A stretch of 64,000 nt of DNA from Papaver somniferum (Eukaryota; Streptophyta; Magnoliopsida; Ranunculales; Papaveraceae): assembly GCF_003573695.1 (NCBI RefSeq), contig NC_039361.1, positions 95,172,279 through 95,236,278 on the forward strand, written 5' to 3'. Shown piece after piece: positions 22,139 through 33,314 of the stretch. Below the pieces are notes generated by a model. That model saw nothing but the letters and a program-made list of their open reading frames with translations. It had not been told where the DNA came from and did no database searches. A program made the position numbers and the translations under genes. Positions within the stretch are counted from its first letter, which is position 1; each line of letters opens with the position of its first letter.

Positions 22139-22653
22139 ACATTGATCAATGTGAGATTGGTTAGAGCTCAACTACATTCCAGTCCGAAGTTAACTTGGAA
22201 TAGGCTAGTGTCTATAGCGACTTAATAAAATGTGGTGTTAAAATATGGACTAGGTCCTGGGGTTTTTCCGCATTTGCGGTTTCCTCGTTAATAAAATTTC
22301 TGGTGTCCGTGTTATTTCTTTTCCGCATTATATTTTCTATATAATTGAAATATCACAGGTTGTGCATAGTTCAATCAATTATATAATCCAACCTTTGGTT
22401 GTTGATATGAATTGATTGACACTTGAACATTGGTCTTTGGTACCGTTCAAGTTGTTTCTTATAATAATCAGGCTCACGGATTTCTATCTATTTGATTTGC
22501 TGATTACATTAAGAAACAAAGATATAACTCTTGGATATGTTTCTTGATTGAGCTCGCTTTATTAGTTGGTGCTCTCATAATTATATTGGAGTTAGTACAT
22601 ACAGATTGCCTAAACGAAATATTGGGTGTGGTTGTTAGACCCCCGCTTTTTCA
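22139..22653 (+). repeat. 5' LTR of element D, second part
   Basis: Continues the LTR of D after the C insertion, starting with the right target-site copy ACATT (22139-22143) and ending GCTTTTTCA at 22653. Joined with 11785-13764 the LTR is about 2.49 kb, the family size. Confidence 0.88.
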
Positions 22654-22655
22654 AT

Positions 22656-22667
22656 TGGTATTAGAGC
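22656..22667 (+). other. Primer-binding site of element D
   Basis: TGGTATTAGAGC, two bases after the LTR end, identical to that of element C. Confidence 0.85.
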
Positions 22668-22697
22668 AGAAAAACACGTTTAAGACCTTATAATTAT

Positions 22698-23079
22698 GTG
22701 TTTGTAGCATCTGAATTTATCGACAGTAGTGCTATCTCTGACAAACGCATCACCAGAGACAAAAGTTCTGTTTCAATGAAATCTATTAAAGACAAAGACA
22801 CGTCGATCTCACATATAGATGAGCATTCTGTTCATACGAAACATAGAAGTATTCATCTGTGTTACCCTGATATTCTTACTGACGAATATGATTCTGAAGT
22901 AAAAAGGGAAGCAGCCCGAGAGAGTGCAGCGGTTCTAAATCTTGTTGGAATCCAGGCAGTTGAAATCAATAGGCTGAAACACAAGGTTAATACAATGGTT
23001 GGTACGGTAAAAGACCGTGATTCCCAACTAAAGGCTCTTCGTAAGGAAAATGTTGAAGTTTGTTCATCACGAACCTTAG
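22698..23079 (+). pseudogene. Coiled-coil ORF in the gag position of element D, truncated
   Basis: The open frame begins just after the primer site. The first in-frame ATG is at 22776. It encodes a Ser/Asp/Lys-rich N-terminus and then a helix-forming segment rich in Glu, Lys, Val and Leu (about 22900-23060). The frame is cut at 23080, where the LTR of element J begins: the last residues of the reading frame past 23079 are LTR sequence, not protein. No UBN2 block is present. It resembles element C in having a coiled-coil protein instead of the UBN2 gag, but the two ORFs are not obviously similar in sequence. The rest of D should lie right of the window, beyond J. Confidence 0.5.
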
Positions 23080-24050
23080 TGATGCATGTCGTAGGTGCTC
23101 AAATTAATTCACTTATACTCTACTTTACTAATGAATAATATAGCAGTAAATATGGTTCGTTCCCACGAAGAGCAGTGAGTTTTAGTTGTCGAAAAGTGTC
23201 ACAATGGGGGGTTTATTTTAGATTTTGAAACGAAATAAATAACAAAGAAATGAAAATTAATGAAGTTGAAGGCATTGGAGAGAAATATGATCAGGGAATC
23301 CTTTTTAGTTACTAAATCGTCATCAAGTTATTATATTCATCCATTAATACAATTAATCACATATTATTACCAACCGTGGAATAACAGCTAGCTCAGTGAT
23401 ATCCCCTAAATTCCTTATATCACTGAGTACGGAAGCTCTCCAATACAAGATTCTATTCGTCTAAACCACCTAGTAGTAGCTCACTGAAGGTGTAATTTGT
23501 CTGAATGCTTTATCTTTTGTGAATTATAGATTGATCCTAGTAGTTAGACTCTTAGCTCAAGGTCCACTTTCTAGTGTTGTTTATACACACAATCGCTACA
23601 CATAATCCCTCTGTAAGGTATTATTTTCTCTACTTTTGTATGAATTATTCGACTATTACTTATCTCCTAACTCAATACTAGCATTTGATTGAATCAAAAA
23701 ATTAATCCAGTTGGCCACCTAAACAATCTATCAATCAATCATAAATATCTAATTAGTATAAACAATCAATAATCATGTGAACTTCAAAATAGATTTATAT
23801 AATAACTCAAATCATGTCTAGAACTTAGAATTCATCCCCAATCACTAAGAAGTTTAGCTACTCATGGTACTCACAAAACCCATGAGTTTCATATGTAAAA
23901 TGGTAAAGAAATAGTTACGGTGGTGAAAATAGCTCCAAACCCCTTTTTTTTTTCTCGAGTTCTCCTCTCCAATGGCTTGATAAAAGATTAAAAGATGATC
24001 CCGAAAAATATTAGAAAAGTCTCTTATATAGGTATCCAAGTAGTAGAAGT
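23080..24050 (-). repeat. 3' LTR of element J, segment 1 (R/U5 side)
   Basis: Begins TGATGCATGTCGTAGG. The first 160 bases match the sequence beside the J primer site (44141-44303) with about a dozen differences, so this is the 3' end of the J LTR on the minus strand. A minus-strand TATA box (CCTATATAAGAG, 24032-24021) fits. Element B interrupts it at 24050/24051. It interrupts the internal region of element D at 23079/23080. Confidence 0.75.
24021..24032 (-). promoter_or_regulatory. TATA box of LTR J
   Basis: Minus-strand CCTATATAAGAG, about 950 bases from the LTR 3' end. B inserted about 20 bases upstream of it. Confidence 0.55.
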
Positions 24051-26483
24051 TGTTAGAGCATTGCTCGGTCGAACTCGCATGTGTTGCTATCTCAAGCATG
24101 TTTGTCAATGTTAGTGATCAAAACTATAAGTATTGATTTCTAGTCTACTATAGATAAGTCTCGGAATAGGATAGAAAGTGTAGTTGAGCTCAAGGACTTC
24201 ATGGAGATTCATCATACAAGAAGAAGAACAACTCAAGGAACCGGTGGAACTTCTCGACAAAAAAGTATGTGAAGACTTGAACTTATCTGTCACTCAAAAG
24301 TCTATCTACTCTATCTCCTACTTCTTGAGACAAAAAGTAGTATGCTATATATTGACTTAGATTATACACATTTGGTATTTCGAGCCGAGTATACCTCGCC
24401 TATCTATATCTCGAAATATGTGTTGGTAAGCGTTTCGCTTCAACCATGTTTATCTTTACCTAGTGACAAAAGTCATGATATGTTTCAATCACTTTGAAAA
24501 TTGCTTTGACGAGAAATGGTGTAGCAACTATATAACGTCCTCTAAGAATGTTTCAATGGTTGGAATGAGAGTTTAGATTACATAACCAATGATGGACATA
24601 AGTATTGTTGTGGAAACACATATGTACATAAGTCCTATCCCTTGAACCAAAGTTTGCGAACTTTGTTGATCAAGAGAAACAGGAAGAATGGATTGTTGCC
24701 AAGTCCGTGAACTCAGTCCGCGAACCGCGAAACTTGTCATCCCGAGAAATTCTGCTGGAGTTGACAAACTTGTTGCGTGAGTACCAGTCCGCGAACTGAC
24801 GGAAAGTCTTTGCCGAGATTTTCTGCTGGAGTTTGTAAACTCTGCCCGGTTGCTTAAGTCCGCGAACCTAGTGTGCGAACTTAAGAAGGTTATATATCTG
24901 AAGATGATTTCTGAACTTAAACTTATAAAGACTAAGGAATGCAATTTCCAAATCGTGGCTATAAAGTTCATGAACCGATTCGATTGGATCAAATCATCTT
25001 TGCTTCAATTGTGTCTTGTGTAGTACATAAGATTTCCTTGCAATTGAACAACTCTCTAACTAGTTCAATTGAGTCATTTGAACTAGTTATGGTGAAAAAG
25101 AATATAGTTGGTATGAAATGCTCATATGACTAACCTTTTGGTTAACTATTTTTGAACCAACAATGTACACGTTTGGGTACGGCTAACATACCTAGAAGCG
25201 TGCATTTCATTTGTGTATAACAAGTTAAGTTTTCGATCTAACGGTGGAGAAATATTAGCTTGAATCTAAATCCGGTTTTCATCTAACGGTGGATATTGTT
25301 TGCTTTGTGACCAAGGCGAAACCCTGATTTGAAAGACTATATAAAGGAGACATCTAGTATTGTGCAAAACTAATCCCCACACTTCACGTATGATACTAGT
25401 TTGCGTGCTAGAGTCGTTTCTCCTTTAACCTTTGATTTTCTTCTTCTAAAACCAGGTTAACGACTTAAAGACTTCACTGAGATTGTGAAGCCAGACCGAA
25501 AATACTTTTATCGTAGTTGTGTGATCTGATCTTGCATCTTCTATCGTACGAGTACAATCAGATTGATTGGTTTGAGATTAATATCTCCGATAGGCAAGAT
25601 ATAAAAAGTAGTCACAAACATCTTCATGTCATTGTTTGTGATTCCGCAACATCTTGTTTCGCTACCATACGATTAAGATTGTTGTGAGGTGATTGATTTA
25701 TCTAGTCTGTTCTTCGGGAATATAAGACCGGATTATCAATTGGTTCATGTTCACCTTGATTATTATCAAAAGACGGAACAAAAACTTTAGGGTTTTTTTG
25801 TGGGAGACAGATTGATCCTTTGATAGACTTGTCTGTGTGAGACAGATTTGTTTATTTTCAAAGCCTCCGATTTTGGGTCGTAGCAACTCTTAGTTGTGGG
25901 TGAGATCATCTAAGGGAATCAAGTGCGCAGTATCTTGCTGGGATCAGAGGAGTAGGGAGTACAACTGTACCTTGGATCAGTGGGAGACTGATTGGGTTCC
26001 AACTACAGTCCAGTCTGAAGTTAGCTTGGATTAGGCTAGTGTCTGTAGCGGCTTAATACAGTGTGTGTTCAATCTGGACTAGGTCCCGAGATTTTTCTGC
26101 ATTTGCGGTTTCCTCGTTAAAAAATTTTCTGGTGTCTGTGTTATTTTAGTTTTCGCATTATATTGTTTTACCTTAATAATTGAAATAATACAGGTTGTGC
26201 GTTAGATCATCAATTAGAGTTATCCAACCTTTGGTTGTTGATTGTCATTGATTGATCCTTGGATATTGGTCTTTGGTACCATCCAAGTTATTCCTTGTAT
26301 TTGATTAGTACTCGCAGTTTCTGTTTGAGGAAATCAAATCAAGAGAGAGAGAGAGAGACATAAACTCGTTGATGTACTTTTAATTGATTGAGTCTTGTTG
26401 ATTCTCTTAAAATTATATTCGAGTTTTCCATACAGATTGCTAAGCGAAATATTGGGTGGTGTTGTTAGACTCCCGCTTTTTCA
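24051..26483 (+). repeat. 5' LTR of element B
   Basis: 2,433 bases, TGTTAGAGCATTGC to GCTTTTTCA. TCCGCGAAC-type iterons lie at about 24703-24870, the TATA box TATATAAAGG at 25338, and a GA microsatellite (about eight repeats) at 26342-26357, longer than in A. Confidence 0.93.
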
Positions 26484-26485
26484 AT

Positions 26486-26497
26486 TGGTATCAGAGT
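26486..26497 (+). other. Primer-binding site of element B
   Basis: TGGTATCAGAGT, one mismatch to the initiator-Met tRNA primer consensus. Confidence 0.87.
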
Positions 26498-26549
26498 AGG
26501 CAAACACGTTCAAGACCTTACAAGTCTTTGTTTGTAGCGATCTGACTCT

Positions 26550-27875
26550 ATGGACAGAGGTCTTATCTCTATTAACGTACCACCAGTCTTCGATGACTCT
26601 AATTACTTATGGTGGAAAATTGCTATACGAGATTTTCTTCAAGTGCGTGATTTTCAATCATGGGTATATGTTTTTAATAGATATGCTGCTCCCGTTGTGG
26701 CAGTTGGAGATGAAAACGTTCCCAAAAATATTGGTGAATATAATCCTGCCGAGATACTTGCTGCAAAGAAAAATTCCGACGGTTTGAATGTCATCATAAA
26801 TGAAATTACCCCAAATCTTCAGCACCATGTGTCAAATTGCACTAGGTATAAAGATGCTTGGGATATCTTAGAAACCGCATTTGAAGGAAACTCCAGTGAA
26901 AAGGAAGCTAGGCTTCAAAACCTTAATTACGATTGGAAGAACCTTCATATGGCAGATGAAGATACATTTGATGAGTTTAATCACAGAGTGTCTGAAATTG
27001 TTAATGCATCTTTTGCATTGGGTAAGACTATTCCTGAAAAGGACATTGTGATGAAAATTCTCAGATCGCTGCCATCTAGATACGAGTCTAAGAAGCATGC
27101 CATCGTTGAGAGAAATAACCTTGATAATCTTTCCAGAAATACATTGGTTGGAAATCTAAAGATCTTTGATCATGAGCATACATCCAAAATCGGAAAGGAT
27201 GTTGCCTTTAAAGCACAGAAGAACACTAAGTTACTTGATAAAAGTAAAAGTGTTTATGTCTCTGAGGATGATCAGGCTGAGGGTGATTTTTCGGATGAAG
27301 ATCTTGACAAATCAGTCTCCTTTATCACAAGACAGTTTAGGGATCTTCTATTAAAGAGAAGTAAACGGTTTTCAAGAGACAAACCTAGGTCATCAGATAA
27401 ACCTCACAATCGCGTTCCTCCTAAAAACAGGGATGCTGACGAGGCTGATGACGAGGATATGCCACATTGGTTTAAGTGTAAAGGTTTTGGTCATTTTGCA
27501 AACGAGTGCCCAAATCATAGAAAATACACTGGGAACAAAGGTCTTGCTGTAACACTTGATGAGATGTTTGAGATCTATTATTCTGATGAAGATATGAAAT
27601 CAAGTGTTGGCCTTCTATGTGAAAACATTGATTTTGATAATTGTAGCAATACATATATCAACCTTGATGGTTTCGGTGAAGAAGAGAATCCAATCAAGCT
27701 GGAAGAATCAATTGACCCATCTTTTGGAAACTTTGGTTGTAATGTTTCAGGATCTATTATGTGTCTGGCTGCTTTCACACCACAGATGCCTGAATACTAT
27801 CCAAGTTTGACGTGCTCGTTTTGTTCCCAGAAGGGTCATGAACTATCAAGATGTTACAATATAAAAATCAAGTGA
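26550..27875 (+). CDS. gag: gag protein of element B, DUF4219-UBN2-CCHC-CCHC, 441 aa
   Basis: This is the structural protein that packages retrotransposon RNA into particles. Residues 8-25 hold the PP-FD-SNYLWWK block (DUF4219 region). About 90-215 form the UBN2 gag domain, with HHVSNCTRYKDAWDILE and the LRSLPSRYE block. A Lys/Asp-rich linker follows. Zinc knuckle 1 at 307-320 has Trp307 where the first Cys should be (F has Cys), so it keeps only C310, H315 and C320. Knuckle 2 at 422-435 is complete (C422, C425, H430, C435). The start is the first ATG after the primer site. The ORF ends at 27875, but F continues in frame past this point and the matching basic tail of B lies one frame over (27851-28111), so a 1-base indel probably shortened it. 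Confidence 0.9.
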   Translation: MDRGLISINVPPVFDDSNYLWWKIAIRDFLQVRDFQSWVYVFNRYAAPVVAVGDENVPKNIGEYNPAEILAAKKNSDGLNVIINEITPNLQHHVSNCTRYKDAWDILETAFEGNSSEKEARLQNLNYDWKNLHMADEDTFDEFNHRVSEIVNASFALGKTIPEKDIVMKILRSLPSRYESKKHAIVERNNLDNLSRNTLVGNLKIFDHEHTSKIGKDVAFKAQKNTKLLDKSKSVYVSEDDQAEGDFSDEDLDKSVSFITRQFRDLLLKRSKRFSRDKPRSSDKPHNRVPPKNRDADEADDEDMPHWFKCKGFGHFANECPNHRKYTGNKGLAVTLDEMFEIYYSDEDMKSSVGLLCENIDFDNCSNTYINLDGFGEEENPIKLEESIDPSFGNFGCNVSGSIMCLAAFTPQMPEYYPSLTCSFCSQKGHELSRCYNIKIK

Positions 27876-28111
27876 GGCACGCCAAAAAACTTCAACGAAG
27901 ATCAAATCGATTGGCAAGGAAGCTTAAACTTGCTCAGAAGACTGCTAAGGTATGTAGGATATTATCTTCGTCTAAGAAGTTGGTTTCCACAGACAAAATA
28001 AGACCATTAAAGAAGAAGGTATGGTCAAATCGCTTTGATAGACAGAAGTCTGAGGATTCCTCTCAAAAGGAAAATGGTGGACAAATTTTTGTTCACCACA
28101 ACACAAATTAA
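27851..28111 (+). pseudogene. Frameshifted C-terminal tail of the element B gag
   Basis: An 86-codon open frame overlapping the end of gag. It starts inside zinc knuckle 2 and encodes a Lys/Arg-rich helical tail. Element F has the corresponding sequence in frame with its second knuckle (11690-11760), which shows that B lost or gained a base near 27868-27880. The ATG at 27851 is the knuckle/helix junction, not a likely start. It is best read as the detached gag C-terminus, possibly RNA-binding given its charge. Confidence 0.6.
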
Positions 28112-28421
28112 TTATGTTGTTTGGTAAATCTTGTCTCATGTGCCTGATCAAAAAGAGATAAGATTGTGTACCGCTCAGGCTTTAGGAAAAGTTTTTTTTT
28201 TCTTAGGATTGTTTTTCCTGTATGTCAAATAAAGTATAGGGTCATTATCAACAATTCTACTTTTTATAAGGTTTAGAATTGGGCGTCCACGAACCTGTTT
28301 AAAGGTTGCGAACCCTACATTCCTTTTTCCTCTCTGATATCTTTTATATCTTAAGACTGCTTGATGAGATTGTGAATTCCACTCACAAAAACCAGTTGTT
28401 TATAATTGTTCTCTAAGCATC

Positions 28422-28787
28422 ATGTCTTTGGATGGAAAATATGTCAATATGATTGTTAAGCCATCAATCAAGGAAAAAGAGAAATCTCCAGTAACTCCTT
28501 CCTTGAAAATAAAGAGGAGGAATACAAGAAAGCCAAGGGCTGTCCCTTCTAACTCTCAGAAGTTTTCCGATGTTCTTGATGAGTTGAAGGAAGTAAGAAA
28601 GGAGATTAGTGAAATAAAGGCTTGCGTTTTAAGATCTTTGGAAATTCAAAAAGCCCTGGTTCGATATCATCAGCCAAGACGGTTTGTTGGTATTGACTCC
28701 TTTCTCCACGAACCTTATATTCCGATGGATGTTGACGACAAGGAGTTCAGGAATGATAACGAATTTCTCAAAGATATTGTTTCCTAG
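28422..28787 (+). CDS. Accessory ORF of element B, 121 aa
   Basis: An intact ATG ORF downstream of gag. Residues 1-45 are very basic with Ser/Pro (like a nuclear-localisation or RNA-binding tail). About 48-85 form a predicted amphipathic helix with Glu/Lys/Leu heptads, and the C-terminus is acidic. I recognise no domain. It lies where element A has its 144-aa ORF, both with a central helix. About 35 bases upstream of the ATG the sequence is pyrimidine-rich (TTATAATTGTTCTCTAAGC), so expression from a spliced or internal transcript is possible, but no splice pair is certain. Confidence 0.45.
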   Translation: MSLDGKYVNMIVKPSIKEKEKSPVTPSLKIKRRNTRKPRAVPSNSQKFSDVLDELKEVRKEISEIKACVLRSLEIQKALVRYHQPRRFVGIDSFLHEPYIPMDVDDKEFRNDNEFLKDIVS

Positions 28788-28916
28788 TATGTCTTCTTTT
28801 TGGTTTAGTTGGAAGAATAACTAGTGCTTGAATATCAATGATTGTGACTACACATAGTTATTATTTTTCATCTTCTTGTTCTTTTTTAGGTTTATTGGTT
28901 TAAATTCTAAAAACAT

Positions 28917-29123
28917 TTGGAGGATGATGGTTTGCAGTATTTAATCTTTATGATTTTTTATATTGCAATTTGTTATGGGATATTGGTATTTACGTCCGTG
29001 AACTATGTTGTCCCATATTTTGTTAAAAGTAAAGTCGTTCATGATCGGTATTCATGTATTGATTTAAGGATGAATAGACTTTTGACATATACAAAAGTTA
29101 AGCCTATATTGTCAAATCTTTGA
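28917..29123 (+). CDS. Small membrane-protein-like ORF, 68 aa (element B)
   Basis: The counterpart of 2094-2300: same start context, same length, residues 7-35 hydrophobic, and a polar basic tail. Changes between the copies include C14 to F, K29 to N, I41 to V and several in the last six residues. Whether it is translated is unknown. The surrounding non-coding DNA is conserved about as well, so conservation alone does not prove coding. Confidence 0.35.
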   Translation: MEDDGLQYLIFMIFYIAICYGILVFTSVNYVVPYFVKSKVVHDRYSCIDLRMNRLLTYTKVKPILSNL

Positions 29124-29264
29124 TGAAAGAAAGGTTAAAATATTTTGTGTTCAAGGATTATGTCTATTAAATATCGTTATGAAAATAGTGCTGGAAGATA
29201 GAATGAATCCTTGTGTATTCCACAGTATTGATCTTCACTGATCCATATTTTATGTAATGTTATG

Positions 29265-29642
29265 AGGCTCCGTGATGTGTCTTATGTTGAGCACGATACA
29301 ACCAAGTTGATTAATTTTTGATTATATTTATTGGATGTTCCGTAAGGTACTTTATGTTGAGCATTCTTGAACTAAATTAGTCATCTTGTTTGGTTAGTTA
29401 GTTATTGCTCCATAAGTCTTTTTATGTCGAGCAAAACAAATGACAATTAAATTTATTACTTTTGTAATTAGTTTGGTTGTGTATTCCAATTATATTAATT
29501 ATGAGTTCTCTTATAATTAATCTAGCTGAGTATTTCATACTCCGTAAGATTCCTCTTATGTTGAGTATATGAACGACTATCCTATTCATTTTCTAATAGT
29601 TATGTTAGTCGTATGCTCCGTAAGTTCTCTTATGTCGAGCAT
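29265..29642 (+). repeat. Array of five hairpin modules (element B)
   Basis: Modules at 29265-29294, 29335-29364, 29405-29434, 29537-29568 and 29613-29642, in the same order as in element A. Outer arms pair within each module: ATGTTC with GAGCAT (one G-U), TTGCTC with GAGCAA, ATACTC with GAGTAT, ATGCTC with GAGCAT. Confidence 0.8.
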
Positions 29643-30478
29643 AATCAATTAAGTTGATCACTTTTTTGTTTAATTTGATTGCGTATTCCGATTAAATTAA
29701 TCATGGGTTTACTTGTGATTAATTTGATTGATTTTTTGGATATAGAAAATCATTCTCATGGTTTTGGTGTCCGATCAAAATCCTTCTTTTCTTTTGAAAT
29801 TAAGGTCGCTCTTGTTGTTCCCTTGGGAATGACATCAAATGGGGGAGATTTATTTTGAACTTGTGCTTAATGGTCATATCTTGAGGGGTGTGCGGCTGTG
29901 GAATTTTAAAGGGGTTATCTTGTATCTTTAAACTCCTTGATGAATGTTATTAGCTTCGTCTATATGATTGAATCTAAACTAGATGGTATGTATTTTCTTT
30001 TAGTCATGAAATGTCTCTTACGGAAATTTCATTATGATCCCGTTCTTGTACCTTTGCCAATTTTATTGACAAAAGGAGGAGAATTAGTATGTAGGTCACA
30101 CTACAAATACATATGGTTTTCGGATCATTGTGTAAGGGGGAGTGGTTTCCATGTGAGATGGAGTATCGACTAAGGGGGAGTGATACATATCACCATAGTA
30201 TTATTGTTGAAGTTGTGATACAGTTGGACTTTGACACTGTATAATAATATGATGCCACTGTATAAAAATGATCGAGACCGATGCTTTCTCATTGTTATAG
30301 CTACAGATCTTCAAGAACGGTGATGCTAAACTTACAACCTTTGGGGATCATTGGAGTACTTGGAATTGACGAAGATTTCGAGGAATATTGAAGATTAGAC
30401 ATGTGGAACATGAGCTACTAAAGTTTCTTTATCTTTTTAGTATTCCATATGTATTGATAGTTTTGTCACTAAAATTGA

Positions 30479-30491
30479 CAAACAGGGAGAT
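30479..30491 (+). other. Polypurine tract of element B
   Basis: ACAAACAGGGAGAT immediately before the 3' LTR start. An extra GGGGGAG run lies about 320 bases upstream (30174-30180) and could be a second plus-strand primer. Confidence 0.7.
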
Positions 30492-32905
30492 TGTTAGAGC
30501 ATTGCTCGGTCGAACTCGCATGTGTTGCTATCTCAAGCATGTTTGTCAATGTTAGTGATCAAAACTATAAGTCTTGATTTCTAGTCTACTATAGCTAAGT
30601 CTCGGACTGGGATATAAATTGTAGTTGAGCCCAAGGACTTCACGGCGATTCATCATACAAGAAGAAGAACTACTCAAGGAACCGGTGGAACTTCTCGACA
30701 AAAAGGTATGTGAAGACTTGAACTTATCTGTTACTCAAACAATATATCTATTATATCTCCTACTTCTTGAGACAAAAGTCGTATGCTATATATAGACTAA
30801 GATTATACACATCTGGTATTTCGAGCCGAGTATACCTCGCCTATATATATCTCGAAATATGTGTTGGTAAGCGTTTCGCTTCAACCATGTTTATCTTTAC
30901 CTAGTGACGAAAGTCATGATATGTTTTAATCACTTTGAAAATTGCTTTGATGAGAAATGGTGTAACAACTGTATAACGTCCTCTAAGAATGTTTCAATGG
31001 TTGGAATGAGAGTTTAGATTACATAACCAATGATGGACATAAGTATTATTGTGGAAACACATATGTGCATAAGTCCTATCCCTTGAACCAAAGTTTGCGA
31101 ACTTTTTTGATCAAGAGAAACCGGAAGAATGGCTTGTTGCTAAGTCCGCGAAATGCCGAACTTCTCATCTAGAGAAATTCTGCTGGAGTTGACAAACTTG
31201 TTGCGTGAGTACGAGTCCGTGAACCGGCGGAAATTCTTTGCCGAGATTTTCTGCTGGAGTTTGTAAATTCTGCACGGTTGCTTAAGTCCGCGAACCTAGT
31301 GTGAGAACTTAAGAAGGTTATATATCTGAAGATGATTTCTGAACTTAAACTTATAAATACTAAGGAATGCAATTTGAAAACCGTGGATATAAAGTTAATG
31401 AACCGATTCGAGTAAATCAAATCATCTTTGCTTCAATTGTGTCTTGTGTAGTACATAAGATTTCCTTGCAATTGAACAACTCTCTAACTAGTTCAATTGA
31501 GTCATTTGAACTAGTTATGGTGAAGAAGAATATGGTTGGTATGAAATGCTCATATGGCTAACCTTTTGGTTAACTATTGTTGAACCAACAATGTACACGT
31601 TTGGGTACGATCAACAAACCTAGAAGCGTGCATTTCATTTGTGTATAACAAGATAAGTTTTCGATCTAACGGTTGAGAAATATTAGCTTGAATCTAAATC
31701 AGGTTTTCATCTAACGGTGGATATTGTTTTCTTTGTGACCAAGGCGAAACCCTGATTTGAAATACTATATAAAGGAGACATCTAGTATTGTGTAAAACTA
31801 ATCCCCACACTTCACGTGTGATACTAGTTTGCGTGCTAGAGTCGTTTATCCTTTAACCTTTGGTTTTCTTCTTCTAAACCAGGTTAACGACTTAGATACT
31901 TTATTGGGATTGTGAAGCCATACCGATACTACTTTTATCGTAGTTGTGTGATCTGATTTTGCATCTTCTATCGTACGAGTACAATCAGATTGATTGGCTT
32001 GAGATTAATATCTCCGATAGGCAAGATATAAAAAGTAGTCACAAACATCTTCGTCTCATTATTTGTGATTCTGCAACATCTTGTTTCACTACCATACGAT
32101 TAAGATTGTTGTGAGGTGATTGATTTATCTTGGCTGTTCTTCGGGAATATAAGACCGAAATATCAATTGGTTCCTGTTCACCTTGATTATCATCAAAAGA
32201 CGGAACAAAAACTTTAGGGTTTTTCTGTGGGAGACAGATTGATCCTTTGATAGACTTGTCTGTGTGAGAAAGATTTGTTTATTTTTATAGCCTGCAATTT
32301 TGGGTCGTAACAACTCTTAGTTGTGGGAGAGATCATCTAAGGTAATCAAGTGCGCAGTATCCTACTGGGATCATAGGCGTAGAGAGTACAACTGTACCTT
32401 GGATCAGTGGGAGACTGATTAGGGTTCAACTACAGTCCAGTTCGAAGTTAGCTTGGAGTAGGCTAGTATATGCAGTGGCTTAATACAGTGTGTGTTCAAT
32501 CTGGACTAGGTCCCGGGGTTTTTCTGCATTTGAGGTTTCATCATTAACAAAATTTCTGGTGTTTGTGTTTTTTCAGTTTCCGCATTATATTATTTTATCT
32601 TTATAATTGAAATAATACAGGTTGTGCGTTAGATCATGAATTAGAGTAATCCAACCTTTGATTGTTGATTGTCATTGATTGATCCTTGGATATTTTACTT
32701 TGGTACCATCCAAGTTATTCCTTGTATTTGATTAGTACTCGCAGTTTCTATTTGAGGAAATCAAATTAAGAGAGAGAGATATAAACTCGTTGATGTACTT
32801 TTAATTGATTGAGTCTTGTTGATTCTCTTAAAAGTATATTCGAGTTTATCCATACAGATTTCTAAGAGAAATATTGGGTGGTGTTGTTAGACCCCCGTTT
32901 TTTCA
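30492..32905 (+). repeat. 3' LTR of element B
   Basis: 2,414 bases with ends TGTTAGAGCATTGC and GTTTTTTCA. Compared with the 5' LTR it differs at roughly one base in twenty in the stretches I compared by eye. TATA box near 31766. Confidence 0.92.
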
Positions 32906-33163
32906 GAATCCCCGTGCACCGAGTCCCGTGTCAAAGGTTTCCAAATCTCGCCAATATCCCAAATTAAGTTGCTGCCGTAGTTGTGTAAAACAACCCAACT
33001 CACGTCCACCAGCTTTCATGGGCTTCGCAAGAATAGTAAATCCCATCCCAATCCAACTTTTCAGCTTCAGTTGGCTTGTCAGTCTTCCGAAACGGACAGC
33101 CTATTTTTCTTCTTTCTATCACGGATAGGATATCCTATACGTAACTTCTCATGTATGTTTTTA
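32906..33163 (-). repeat. 3' LTR of element J, segment 2
   Basis: Unique-looking sequence between B and the Mutator-like element. Its last part (33106-33163, with CTTCTTTCTATCACGG) recurs at 34828-34887 beyond that element, consistent with one LTR carrying a tandem duplication of about 125 bases that the element split. Confidence 0.5.
33155..33163. other. Left 9-bp direct repeat of the Mutator-like element
   Basis: ATGTTTTTA, repeated at 34757-34765. A 9-bp duplication is typical of Mutator-like insertions. Confidence 0.5.
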
Positions 33164-33314
33164 GGGAAAAACATCGTTTGGTCCTTTTTTAGGTGGGCCC
33201 ATGTATGTTTGGTCCTTTGGTCAAACGCCTTTACTGTTTGGTCCATAATTATTTAAAAATATTAAATTGACAAAAATACCCTTCCGTTTTAATTTTAATT
33301 TATTTTCTTGTAGC

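Larger units (their letters stand above)
24051..32905 (+). mobile_element. Element B: complete gag-only Copia-like LTR element
   Basis: An 8.9-kb plus-strand element: 5' LTR 24051-26483, primer site 26486-26497, gag 26550-27875 with a shifted C-terminal frame to 28111, an accessory ORF 28422-28787, a small hydrophobic ORF 28917-29123, five hairpin modules 29265-29642, a polypurine tract, and the 3' LTR 30492-32905. There is no pol. This is the layout of terminal-repeat elements that keep only gag (TR-GAG class). The flanks GAAGT (left) and GAATC (right) share only three of five bases, so the target duplication is not convincing. Confidence 0.9.

Noticed and set aside
24046..32910. Target-site duplication of element B (GAAGT and GAATC)
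   Set aside because: Only three of five bases agree, not enough to claim a duplication, although both LTR ends are otherwise clean.
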